Source: Scandinavium ludwigii_A (GTDB taxonomy: Bacteria; Pseudomonadota; Gammaproteobacteria; Enterobacterales; Enterobacteriaceae). Taken from it: 64,000 bases of DNA. Below are positions 36,177-45,167 of the stretch, piece after piece. How positions within the stretch are numbered: position 1 is the stretch's first letter; the number at the start of each line of letters is the position of its first letter. The position numbers and the translations under genes were made by a program. The notes under the pieces are model-generated. The model did not search any database. It was not told where the DNA came from and saw nothing but the letters and a program-made list of their open reading frames with translations. The stretch is from the NCBI GenBank assembly GCA_050516505.1, contig CP191518.1:2604001-2668000 (forward strand), given 5' to 3'.

Positions 36177-37081
36177 TTTCGCCCCTCGCCGAACAGCGTA
36201 AATCCCGCACCCGCCGCAGCATGTTGTTCGTCCCCGGCGCAAACGCCGCGATGATCAGCAACGCCTTTATCTATCCCGCCGATGCGCTGATGTTTGACCT
36301 CGAGGATTCGGTCATCCTGCGTGAGAAAGATTCGGCCCGGCGTCTGGTGTATCACGCCCTGCAACACCCGCTGTATCAGGACCGGGAAACCATCGTTCGG
36401 GTAAACGCCCTGGATTCTGAGTATGGCCTTCAGGACCTCGACGCGGTGGTGCGCGGCGGGGTGGACATTGTGCGTCTACCTAAAACGGACACCGCCCAGG
36501 ACGTTATCGACATCGAAGCCGAAATCGCGCGCATTGAAAACGAGTGTGGCCGCGAGCCCGGCAGCACCGGCCTGCTGGCGGCTATTGAGTCTGCGCAGGG
36601 CATCACCCAGGCGGTGGCAATTGCCCACGCCTCGCCGCGTTTAATCGGCATCGCGCTGGGCGCGGAAGACTACGTCCGCAACCTGCGCACCGAACGCTCC
36701 CCAGACGGCGTCGAACTGCTGTTTGCCCGCTGCGCCCTTTTACAGGCCGCACGTTCCGCCGGGATCCAGGCCTTCGATACTGTCTACTCCGATGCCAACA
36801 ACGACGCCGGTTTTCTGCACGAAGCGGCGCATATCAAACAGCTCGGTTTCGACGGCAAGTCGCTGATCAACCCCCGCCAGATTGACCTGCTGCACAACCT
36901 TTACGCCCCGACGCAAAAAGAAGTGGAACACGCGCAGCTGGTGGTCGAGGCCGCTGAAGCCTCAGCGCTGGAAGGACGTGGCGTGGTGTCGTTGAACGGC
37001 AAAATGGTCGACAGCCCGGTGATTGAACGCGCTCGTCTGGTGCTCTCCCGCGCCGCCCTTTCCGGCATCCGTGAAGAATAA
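36173..37081 (+). CDS. citE: Citrate lyase beta subunit
   Basis: Cleaves citryl-ACP to acetyl-ACP and oxaloacetate; a HpcH/HpaI aldolase-fold enzyme. The 302 residues match E. coli CitE: RRSMLFVPGANAAM near the start, the metal-site region MFDLEDSV, VRLPKTDT, and LIGIALGAEDYVRNL. The ATG at 36173 overlaps the citD stop, which settles the start over an upstream in-frame ATG. The stop is nine bases before citF. Confidence 0.97.
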   Translation: MISPLAEQRKSRTRRSMLFVPGANAAMISNAFIYPADALMFDLEDSVILREKDSARRLVYHALQHPLYQDRETIVRVNALDSEYGLQDLDAVVRGGVDIVRLPKTDTAQDVIDIEAEIARIENECGREPGSTGLLAAIESAQGITQAVAIAHASPRLIGIALGAEDYVRNLRTERSPDGVELLFARCALLQAARSAGIQAFDTVYSDANNDAGFLHEAAHIKQLGFDGKSLINPRQIDLLHNLYAPTQKEVEHAQLVVEAAEASALEGRGVVSLNGKMVDSPVIERARLVLSRAALSGIREE

Positions 37082-37090
37082 GGACTCATC

Positions 37091-38611
37091 ATGACTCAGA
37101 ATTTACGACAGGAACGCGTTGCCGCCTGGTGTCGTCGCACTGAAAACCACAGCCCGGTGTTTAACCCGGTCTCCAAGCTGAACCTGCAAACGCAAAAACC
37201 CCGCGACAAAAAACTCTGCGCCAGCCTCGAAGACGCCATTCGCCGCTCCGGGCTGCACGACGGCATGACTATCTCCTTCCATCACGCGTTTCGTAACGGC
37301 GACCTGACGCTAAATCTGGTGATGGACGTTATCGCCCGAATGGGATTCAAAAACCTGACCCTGGCCTCCAGTTCGCTCAGCGACTGCCATGCCCCGCTGG
37401 TGGAACACATCCGTAATAATGTGGTCAGCCGGATTTACACCTCCGGCCTGCGCGGCCCACTGGCGGAAGAAATTTCCCGCGGCCTGCTGGCAGAACCGGT
37501 GCAAATCCACTCCCACGGCGGGCGCGTACATCTGGTGAAAAGCGGCGAGCTGAACGTCGATGTGGCCTTTCTCGGGGTGCCGGCGTGCGATCCGTTCGGC
37601 AATGCCAACGGATATACCGGCAACGCCTGCTGTGGCTCGCTGGGTTATGCCAAAGTCGATGCCGAAAATGCCCGTCAGGTGGTGTTACTCACCGAGGCGC
37701 TGCTGCCCTATCCGCACAGCCCGGCCAGCCTGACGCAGGATCAGGTCGACCTGATTGTGCAGATTGAACAGGTCGGCAATGCCGACAAAATCGGCGCGGA
37801 CGCGACCCGCATGACCTCCAATCCGCGCGAACTGCTGATTGCCCGCAGTGCGGCCGATGTGGTGGTCAATTCCGGCTACTTCAAAGAGGGATTCTCCCTG
37901 CAAACCGGCACTGGCGGCGCATCACTGGCGGTGACCCGTTTCCTGGAAGACAAAATGCGCCATCGCGATATCCACGCCGCGTTTGCGCTGGGTGGCATTA
38001 CCTCCACCATGATCGACCTGCACGAAAAAGGCCTGATTCACAAACTGCTCGACGTGCAGAGCTTTGACCGCGCGGCGGCCGGATCCCTGGCCCGTAACCC
38101 CAACCATATTGAGATTAGCGCCAACGAGTACGCCAACTGGGGCTCGAAAGGGGCGTCCGTCGACAGGCTCGATGTGGTGGTGTTGAGTGCGCTGGAGATC
38201 GACACCCGCTTTAACGTTAACGTGCTGACCGGCTCCGATGGTGTGCTGCGCGGCGCGTCCGGCGGCCACTGCGATACGGCGGTCGCCGCCGCACTGTCAA
38301 TCATCGTCGCCCCGCTGGTACGCGGTCGCATTCCAACCCTGGTCGATCAGGTCACCACCTGCGTCACGCCGGGTTCCAGCGTCGATATTCTGGTCACCGA
38401 CCATGGGATCGCCGTCAACCCGGCGCGCCCCGAATTGGCCGACCGCCTGAAAGAGGCTGGGATGAAAGTGGTGTCGGTCGAGTGGCTGCGCGCGCGTGCA
38501 GAAACGCTGACCGGTAAGCCCCGCGCCATCGAATTTACCGATCGGGTGATCGCCGTGGTGCGCTACCGCGACGGCTCGGTGATTGATGTGGTTCATCAGG
38601 TAAAGGAGTAA
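37091..38611 (+). CDS. citF: Citrate lyase alpha subunit (citrate:ACP transferase)
   Basis: Exchanges acetyl for citrate on the acyl carrier protein, a CoA-transferase-family reaction. The 506 residues compare with 510 in E. coli. Recognisable segments are TISFHHAFRNGD, GLRGPLAEEISRGLL, QTGTGGASLAVTRFLE and GVLRGASGGHCDTAV. The ATG at 37091 follows AAGGACTC. It is followed by citX after three bases. Confidence 0.97.
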   Translation: MTQNLRQERVAAWCRRTENHSPVFNPVSKLNLQTQKPRDKKLCASLEDAIRRSGLHDGMTISFHHAFRNGDLTLNLVMDVIARMGFKNLTLASSSLSDCHAPLVEHIRNNVVSRIYTSGLRGPLAEEISRGLLAEPVQIHSHGGRVHLVKSGELNVDVAFLGVPACDPFGNANGYTGNACCGSLGYAKVDAENARQVVLLTEALLPYPHSPASLTQDQVDLIVQIEQVGNADKIGADATRMTSNPRELLIARSAADVVVNSGYFKEGFSLQTGTGGASLAVTRFLEDKMRHRDIHAAFALGGITSTMIDLHEKGLIHKLLDVQSFDRAAAGSLARNPNHIEISANEYANWGSKGASVDRLDVVVLSALEIDTRFNVNVLTGSDGVLRGASGGHCDTAVAAALSIIVAPLVRGRIPTLVDQVTTCVTPGSSVDILVTDHGIAVNPARPELADRLKEAGMKVVSVEWLRARAETLTGKPRAIEFTDRVIAVVRYRDGSVIDVVHQVKE

Positions 38612-38614
38612 ACG

Positions 38615-39163
38615 ATGCCGCTGTATCTGACCTCCGCCCATAACCGCGCCGTTACCTTGCCCGAACTGCTTGCCAGCCGGGATGCCCGTCAGGCGCGTCA
38701 GCAGGCGTGGCTGGCGCAATATGCGCTGCCGCTGATTTCGTTCACCACAATCGCTCCTGGCCCGCTAAAAGACAGCGAACTGACGCGACGCATTTTTAAT
38801 CATGGCCTGCGCGCGCTGCGGGAGTTGCTTGCGGCGTCTGCATGGGAAATCAAACGCCAGTCCTGCCTCGGGCTGGCGACGGGTGCAGAAGGATTGCTGG
38901 CAGTCGATGCCCCGGCGCAGGCGCTTAAGCAAGCGGCCATCACGCTGGAACAGTTGCACCCGCTGGGTCGGTTGTGGGATATCGACGTCCTCACCGCGCA
39001 GGGGGAAATCTTGTCGCGCACGGCCCTCGCCCTTCCGGCCCGCCGCTGTTTGCTGTGCGACAACGACGCGCGCATTTGTGCTAGAGAACGCGCGCATCCG
39101 CTGGCGGATTTGCTGCGTCGCATGGAGGTAATGCTGCATGAAGCCGACGACGTCCACGCCTGA
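38615..39163 (+). CDS. citX: Apo-citrate lyase phosphoribosyl-dephospho-CoA transferase
   Basis: Attaches the triphosphoribosyl-dephospho-CoA precursor made by CitG to the acyl carrier CitD. The 182 residues (183 in E. coli) show LLASRDARQARQQAWL near the start and GRLWDIDVLTAQGEILSR with RRCLLCD towards the end, typical of CitX. It overlaps citG by 26 bases in another frame. Confidence 0.95.
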   Translation: MPLYLTSAHNRAVTLPELLASRDARQARQQAWLAQYALPLISFTTIAPGPLKDSELTRRIFNHGLRALRELLAASAWEIKRQSCLGLATGAEGLLAVDAPAQALKQAAITLEQLHPLGRLWDIDVLTAQGEILSRTALALPARRCLLCDNDARICARERAHPLADLLRRMEVMLHEADDVHA

Positions 39164-40028
39164 TTACATGATTGCGGAACAGGTCAGTTGGCTGGCCTGG
39201 CGGGCGATGATCGCCGAAGTGAACCTTTCCCCTAAGCCGGGGCTGGTGGACCGCTACAACTGTGGCGCACACCGGGACATGGCGCTGGCCGATTTTTACC
39301 GCAGCGCCGACGCTATCCGTCCCTGGTTGCCGCGTTTTATCCGCTACGGCGCGAACAGTGCCGGGTTATCAGCGCAGGCGGTTTTACCCGGTTTGCGCCC
39401 GATTGGCCTCGGTTGCGAGGCCGATATGTTCCGCGCCACCGCAGGCGTGAACACCCATAAGGGCAGCATTTTTTCCCTGGGATTGCTCTGCGCCGCCGTA
39501 GGCCGCCTACGCGAGCGCGAGCAGCCTGTGACTCCGGAAGCACTCTGCTCCACCGTGAGGGCGTTTTGTCAGGGGCTGACTGCCCGGGAGCTACAACATA
39601 ACAACCTAAAACAAACTGCGGGCCAGAAGCTGTACCCGCAACTGGGCCTGACCGGGGCGCGCGGCGAGGCCGAGGCAGGTTATCCGCGGGTGCTGAACCT
39701 GGCTTTGCCCCATTACCAGGCGCTAAAGGTCCAGGGCATCGACCCTGAACTGGCGCTGCTCGACACCCTGCTGTTGCTGATGGCGCACAACGGCGATACC
39801 AACGTGGCGTCTCGCGGCGGCGTGCAAGGTCTCAACTGGCTGCAACAGCAGGCCAAAACGTTGCTCGCCCAGGGAGGCATTCGCCGCCCGGCCGATCTGT
39901 TTCATCTGTATGAATTCGACCAGCGTTGCATTACCCGCAACCTTAGCCCGGGCGGCAGCGCTGACCTGCTGATCGTGACCCATTTTTTACATGAAATTAG
40001 CACTGCACCTTACCTCTTAAACGTATAA
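39138..40028 (+). CDS. citG: Triphosphoribosyl-dephospho-CoA synthase
   Basis: Makes the citrate lyase prosthetic-group precursor from ATP and dephospho-CoA. The 296 residues match E. coli CitG (292): EVNLSPKPGLVDRYNCGAHRD, CEADMFRATAGVNTHKGSIFSLG, LTGARGEAEAGYP and NGDTNVASRGG. It starts inside the 3' end of citX. The order citX-citG-citT is that of E. coli, not of Klebsiella, where citS lies elsewhere. Confidence 0.95.
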   Translation: MKPTTSTPDYMIAEQVSWLAWRAMIAEVNLSPKPGLVDRYNCGAHRDMALADFYRSADAIRPWLPRFIRYGANSAGLSAQAVLPGLRPIGLGCEADMFRATAGVNTHKGSIFSLGLLCAAVGRLREREQPVTPEALCSTVRAFCQGLTARELQHNNLKQTAGQKLYPQLGLTGARGEAEAGYPRVLNLALPHYQALKVQGIDPELALLDTLLLLMAHNGDTNVASRGGVQGLNWLQQQAKTLLAQGGIRRPADLFHLYEFDQRCITRNLSPGGSADLLIVTHFLHEISTAPYLLNV

Positions 40029-40052
40029 AAATTCATTGCTGGAGAATCAGTT

Positions 40053-41517
40053 ATGTCTGTTTCAAAAGATAATATATGGAAGTTGATCGCCCCGCTGCTG
40101 GTGATGGCGGTAATGCTGATGATCCCGGTGCCGGACGGTATGCCGCCGCAGGCCTGGCACTACTTTGCGGTGTTCGTGGCGATGATTGTCGGGATGATCC
40201 TTGAGCCCATCCCCGCCACCGCCATCAGCTTTATTGCGGTAACGATTTGCGTCATTGGCAGCGACTATCTGCTGTTCGACGCAAAGGAGTTGGCTGACCC
40301 CACGTTTAACGCAGGGAAACAGGCGCTGAAATGGGGGCTGGCAGGATTTTCCAGTACCACCGTCTGGCTGGTGTTCGGCGCGTTTATTTTTGCGCTGGGC
40401 TACGAAGTCACAGGGCTCGGCCGACGCATAGCGCTGTTTATGGTCAAGTTCATGGGCAAGCGCACGCTGACGCTGGGCTACGCCATTGTGATTATTGATA
40501 TCCTGCTGGCACCGTTCACGCCGTCTAACACTGCGCGTACAGGCGGAACCGTATTCCCGGTAATCAAAAACCTGCCAGCGCTGTTCAAATCGTACCCTAA
40601 TGACCCGTCGTCAAAACGCATCGGTGGTTATCTGATGTGGATGATGGTGATCAGTACCAGCCTGAGCTCCTCGATGTTTGTCACGGGTGCTGCACCAAAC
40701 GTGCTCGGTCTGGAGTTCGTTAATAAAATCGCGGGCATTCAGATTAGCTGGCTACAGTGGTTCCTGAGCTTCCTGCCGGTGGGGATTATCCTGCTGATCG
40801 TGGCCCCGTGGTTGTCGTACGTGCTGTACAAACCTGAAATTACCCACAGCGAAGAAGTGTCTGGCTGGGCCAGCGATGCGCTCAAAGAGATGGGGAAACT
40901 GACAGGGAAAGAAAAAAACCTTGATTGGCCTGGTGCTGTTAAGCCTTGGCCTGTGGGTGTTTGGCGGGGAGATAATCGACGCCACGGCGGTCGGCCTGCT
41001 GGCGGTGTCGCTGATGCTGGCGCTGCACGTGGTACCGTGGAAAGACATTACCAAATACAACAGCGCGTGGAACACTTTAGTCAACCTGGCGACACTAGTG
41101 GTGATGGCCAGTGGCCTGACCCGCTCCGGCTTTATCGACTGGTTCGCCAACACCATGAGCACGCACCTGGAAGGTTTCTCAGCCAACACCACGGTGATCG
41201 TACTGGTGCTGGTGTTCTACTTCGCCCACTATCTGTTTGCCAGCCTGTCGGCGCATACCGCTACCATGCTGCCGGTTATCCTTGCGGTAGGCAAAGGTAT
41301 CCCGGGCGTGCCGATGGAGCATCTGTGTATTCTGCTGGTATTGTCCATCGGCATCATGGGCTGCCTGACGCCGTACGCTACCGGCCCGGGAGTCATCATC
41401 TACGGCTGCGGCTACGTGAAATCGAAGGATTACTGGCGTCTGGGGGCGATCTTCGGGGTGATTTACATCTCGCTGTTGCTGCTGGTTGGCTGGCCAATCC
41501 TGGCGCTGTGGAGCTAA
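40053..41517 (+). pseudogene. citT: Citrate:succinate antiporter CitT, frameshifted
   Basis: Membrane antiporter of the DASS family that imports citrate in exchange for succinate during anaerobic citrate fermentation. Two parts align with E. coli CitT (487): residues up to LTGKEK in the first frame, and from LIGLVLLSLG to the end (GWPILALWS) in the frame one base ahead. The break is in the run of seven A's at 40912-40918; six A's would restore KEKTLIGLVLL. As read, the product would have an abnormal tail after about residue 288 and lose the C-terminal helices. A sequencing error, a real inactivation or slippage during transcription are all possible. Both halves are otherwise well conserved, which favours error or recent mutation. 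Confidence 0.9.
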
Positions 41518-41534
41518 TCCCGCACGCCTGACCG

Positions 41535-41560
41535 GCTCCCTTCTCAACGCAGAAGGGAGC
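41535..41560 (+). terminator. Hairpin between citT and cedA
   Basis: GCTCCCTTCT (41535-41544) pairs perfectly with AGAAGGGAGC (41551-41560) around CAACGC. No T run follows on either strand, so it could be Rho-assisted. It sits between convergent citT and cedA. Confidence 0.6.
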
Positions 41561-41564
41561 ATTC

Positions 41565-41807
41565 CTACTCTTCGATTTCCCCTTCCTGACGCATCTGCAC
41601 CGCCCAACGCTGGGCTGACTCCGGTCCGGTAAACGCCTGTGAACGCTGGAATTGATTGCCCATCAGCACGAACGCGACATACTTCCCCCGCAATTTCCAC
41701 ACATCGCGATAGCCGTCGACTTTCGAGGCGTGATCGGGTGGTGCCGGTTCGACGCGAGGCACATAGCTGATAACGGGGCGATTGTTGTGTTGACGCAGCG
41801 GTTTCAT
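41565..41807 (-). CDS. cedA: Cell division activator CedA
   Basis: An 80-residue basic protein that restores division in over-replicating dnaA(cos) cells; in E. coli it also binds RNA polymerase. Length and sequence match E. coli CedA: MKPLRQHNNRPVISYVPR at the start, VWKLRGKYVAFVLMG in the middle and ESAQRWAVQMRQEGE at the end. It is divergent from katE, as in E. coli. Confidence 0.94.
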   Translation of the reverse strand: MKPLRQHNNRPVISYVPRVEPAPPDHASKVDGYRDVWKLRGKYVAFVLMGNQFQRSQAFTGPESAQRWAVQMRQEGEIEE

Positions 41808-42040
41808 AAGCGGAAAAGCACCAGAACGAAAATCAAAGTCAGTAAAAACCTATCATAGCCGATTGTGGTCGCCACCGTCGCGCCCTGCGTGCGAAATCAC
41901 GCCTGTCCCAGTGAGATGAATCGGAATTACGCCCGTAGTGGCCGGTGATGCCCCCCCTGTGTTCTATAGTTAACGGGTTTGACGCAATGTTTGACGCAAC
42001 AACGACCCTTTTCTAAAAACGAAAACAGGAGACGAGTGCA

Positions 42041-44296
42041 ATGTCGAAGAGAAATAATAATCCACCGCATCAATCCCCGGTTCACGATGCGAGCGAATCC
42101 CAGCCAGGTCTGGACTCCCTTGCCCCTGATGACAATTCACACCGTTCCAGCCCGCATCCAACGGCCCCTGGCGAAGAGCCTACTTCACCGGGCAGCCTTA
42201 AGGCACCGGATATCAGCAATGAAAAACTTCATGCGCTTGAGTCCTTTCGCAAGGGCGGCGACGATGTGCCGCTGACCACCAATCAGGGCCTGCGCATCGC
42301 CGACGACCAGAACTCCTTGCGCGCCGGGGCGCGTGGTCCGACGCTGCTGGAAGATTTTATCCTGCGTGAAAAAATCACCCATTTTGATCACGAGCGTATT
42401 CCTGAACGCATCGTTCACGCCAGAGGCTCCGCGGCCCATGGCTATTTTCAGGCCTACAAAGACCTGAGTGATATTACTAAAGCCAGCTTTCTGAGCGACG
42501 CTGACAAAATCACCCCGGTATTCGTGCGTTTCTCCACCGTTCAGGGCGGCGCTGGCTCGGCCGATACGGTGCGTGATATTCGCGGATTCGCGACAAAATT
42601 CTATACCGATGAAGGGATTTTTGACCTGGTCGGCAACAACACGCCGGTATTTTTCATTCAGGATGCGATGAAATTTCCGGATTTCGTTCACGCGGTAAAA
42701 CCCGAGCCGCATTGGGCCATTCCGCAGGGCGGCAGCGCCCATGACACCTTCTGGGATTACGTTTCCCTGCAACCTGAAACGCTGCACAACGTGATGTGGG
42801 CGATGTCCGACCGCGGCCTGCCGCGCAGCTATCGCACCATGGAAGGCTTCGGCATTCACACCTTCCGGCTGGTCAATGCCGAAGGAAAATCAACGTTTGT
42901 GCGTTTCCACTGGAAACCGGTGGCAGGCAAAGCCTCGATGGTCTGGGATGAGTCGCAAAAACTGACGGGCCGTGACCCCGACTTCCACCGTCGTGAGCTG
43001 TGGGAAGCGATTGAAGCCGGAGATTATCCGGAATATGAACTGGGCTTACAGCTGATCCCCGAAGAAGACGAATTTACATTCGACTTTGACCTGCTCGACC
43101 CGACCAAACTGATCCCCGAGGCGCTGGTCCCGGTGCAGTTGGTTGGGAAAATGGTGCTGAACCGTAACCCCGACAACTTCTTTGCCGAAAATGAACAGGT
43201 CGCATTCCATCCGGGCCATATCGTGCCAGGCATTGATTTCAGTAATGACCCGCTGTTACAGGGACGACTGTTCTCTTACACCGATACCCAAATCAGCCGT
43301 CTCGGTGGACCGAATTTCCATGAAATCCCGATTAACCGCCCAGCCTGCCCGTACCACAATTTCCAGCGTGACGGCATGCACCGGATGGATATCGACACCA
43401 ATCCGGCGAACTACGAGCCTAATTCCATCAACGATAACTGGCCGCGAGAAACCCCACCAGGCCCACATCGTGGTGGATTTGAGTCGCATCATGCCCGGGT
43501 CGACGGCGATAAAATTCGCGAGCGCAGCCCTTCTTTCGGCGAATATTACGCCCATCCACGACTGTTCTGGAACAGCCAGACGGCTGTCGAGCAGCAGCAT
43601 ATTGTCAGTGCCTTTAGCTTTGAGCTGAGCAAAGTTGCCCGGGCATATATCCGCGAGCGGGTGGTGGATCAGTTGGTGCGCATCGATCATCAACTGGCGA
43701 GCGCCGTGGCCGAGAACCTCGGGATTACCCTCACCCAAGAGCAGCGTAACATCGCCCCGCCGGCCGCGATCAACGGGATAAGCAAAGACCCGACGTTAAG
43801 TCTTTACGCCATTCCAAGTGGTGGCGTGAAAGGCCGCGTAGTGGCCGTGTTGTTGAACGATAAACCGGTGGCAAAAGAGGTGCTGACGTTACTCAAAGCA
43901 CTTAAGGCCCAGGGCGTACACGCTAAGCTGCTTTACTCCCGGATGGGCGACGTTATTGCCGATGATGGTTCGGCATTGCCGGTGGCGGCGACGTTCGACG
44001 GTTCGCCTTCGCTGACGGTGGATGCGGTAATTGTGCCTGGCGGGGATATTGCCAGCCTCGAAAAACAGGGTGATGCCCGGTACTACCTGCTCGAGGCGTA
44101 TAAACACCTGAAGCCGATTCTGCTGGCCGGGGACGCGCGTCAGTTTAAAACGCTGTTACAGGTGAGCGACAAAGGTGAGGAAGGCCTATTTGAAGGTGAC
44201 AGTGTCACGGATAAATTAATGAAATCCTTCCTGACACAGCTTGCGGCGCATCGCGTGTGGTCGCGGGCAAGTAAAATCCCGTCCATTCCAGCGTAA
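42041..44296 (+). CDS. katE: Catalase HPII
   Basis: Large-subunit heme catalase that decomposes hydrogen peroxide in stationary phase. The 751 residues (753 in E. coli) have the distal His126 in IVHARGSAAHGYFQ, Asn199 in VGNNTPVFF, and a flavodoxin-like C-terminal domain (from about 600). The disordered polar N-terminus is typical of HPII. The ATG at 42041 follows CAGGAGACG. A TATAGT element at 41965-41970 may be a sigma-S-type -10 box, but this is tentative. Confidence 0.97.
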   Translation: MSKRNNNPPHQSPVHDASESQPGLDSLAPDDNSHRSSPHPTAPGEEPTSPGSLKAPDISNEKLHALESFRKGGDDVPLTTNQGLRIADDQNSLRAGARGPTLLEDFILREKITHFDHERIPERIVHARGSAAHGYFQAYKDLSDITKASFLSDADKITPVFVRFSTVQGGAGSADTVRDIRGFATKFYTDEGIFDLVGNNTPVFFIQDAMKFPDFVHAVKPEPHWAIPQGGSAHDTFWDYVSLQPETLHNVMWAMSDRGLPRSYRTMEGFGIHTFRLVNAEGKSTFVRFHWKPVAGKASMVWDESQKLTGRDPDFHRRELWEAIEAGDYPEYELGLQLIPEEDEFTFDFDLLDPTKLIPEALVPVQLVGKMVLNRNPDNFFAENEQVAFHPGHIVPGIDFSNDPLLQGRLFSYTDTQISRLGGPNFHEIPINRPACPYHNFQRDGMHRMDIDTNPANYEPNSINDNWPRETPPGPHRGGFESHHARVDGDKIRERSPSFGEYYAHPRLFWNSQTAVEQQHIVSAFSFELSKVARAYIRERVVDQLVRIDHQLASAVAENLGITLTQEQRNIAPPAAINGISKDPTLSLYAIPSGGVKGRVVAVLLNDKPVAKEVLTLLKALKAQGVHAKLLYSRMGDVIADDGSALPVAATFDGSPSLTVDAVIVPGGDIASLEKQGDARYYLLEAYKHLKPILLAGDARQFKTLLQVSDKGEEGLFEGDSVTDKLMKSFLTQLAAHRVWSRASKIPSIPA

Positions 44297-44322
44297 TTAA
44301 CGGGTTTTTGAGGCAAAAAAAT

Positions 44323-44344
44323 GCCGGGTGCGACTGCGCCCGGC
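44323..44344. repeat. Single REP-like palindrome
   Basis: GCCGGG (44323-44328) and CCCGGC (44339-44344) enclose TGCGACTGCG. It lies between convergent katE and chbG, preceded by a run of A's, and may also terminate chbG transcription. Confidence 0.65.
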
Positions 44345-44396
44345 CTAACCCCTAACACGATGCCCAGGGAGAATCCGGGCACCAACAGTGACATTC

Positions 44397-45155
44397 TTAA
44401 ATATCGCGATACGTCCCGAGACGGTAGCCGCGCTCAGCCACAGCATATTTCAGTGACGGCGACGTCAGTACATCAAGTTCAGTCAAACGCGGGTAGCAAT
44501 AGGCGCTGCCCATAATGGTGTTGTCCACAAATGCCGGATGGCACATCACTTCCACGGACGATTCCCCTGCCCGCGCAGAGGTTTCCAGCGTGTGCAGGAA
44601 CAGCTCTTCGGTGATGGCATCGCCATAAAACTCAACCGCAAATCCGGCACTGCTGCGCACGCCCTGATCGTCAAGGTCGTGCAGCCTTTGCAGGTTACGG
44701 TCGATACGCATCGCCACGCCTTTTGCTTTGGCAAACGCCGCCACAATCGGGAAAATCTGCGGGATCATGTGGACGTGGTGATGGCTGTCGATGTGCGTTG
44801 GCTCGCAGCCAAACAGGTCGACAAAGCGGTGATACTGACAGTCCAGTTCACGCGCAATCTCTTCCAGCGGAAGCGTGTCTTCTTCCGCCATCTGCCAGAT
44901 CCACTTACCCAGCTTACCTTCACGCGTCAGGCCCGGCATCGCTGACAGCGGCACCCCGAGGGTGAGAACAAAGTGCATCCCCACCGCCAGCTCCGGTAAA
45001 CAGCGGCTCATCTGCGCCGCGTGTTCAATGGCCGCGCCGTTCACCAGCGCGGTGGTGGACGTTACCAGCCCGGTTTTACAGGCGTCGACGATGCCATAGT
45101 TTTGCCCTTTGCTGAGGCCAAAGTCATCGGCATTGACGATGAGAACACGTTCCAT
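44397..45155 (-). CDS. chbG: Chitooligosaccharide deacetylase ChbG
   Basis: Removes one acetyl group from chitobiose and chitotriose phosphates so that ChbF can hydrolyse them and ChbR can be activated. YdjC-family protein of 252 residues (249 in E. coli). Metal-binding residues are visible in VNADDFG, THIDSHHHVHM and MCHPAF. The ATG at 45155 follows AAGGAG at six bases. It is the last gene of chbBCARFG. Confidence 0.96.
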   Translation of the reverse strand: MERVLIVNADDFGLSKGQNYGIVDACKTGLVTSTTALVNGAAIEHAAQMSRCLPELAVGMHFVLTLGVPLSAMPGLTREGKLGKWIWQMAEEDTLPLEEIARELDCQYHRFVDLFGCEPTHIDSHHHVHMIPQIFPIVAAFAKAKGVAMRIDRNLQRLHDLDDQGVRSSAGFAVEFYGDAITEELFLHTLETSARAGESSVEVMCHPAFVDNTIMGSAYCYPRLTELDVLTSPSLKYAVAERGYRLGTYRDI

Positions 45156-45167
45156 CTGCAACTCCTT

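Noticed and set aside
40903..40922. Programmed -1 ribosomal frameshift in citT
   Set aside because: The restored frame needs +1 (or -2), not the -1 that A-AAA-AAG-type slippery sites give, and other CitT genes have no shift. Sequencing error, mutation or transcriptional slippage fit better.
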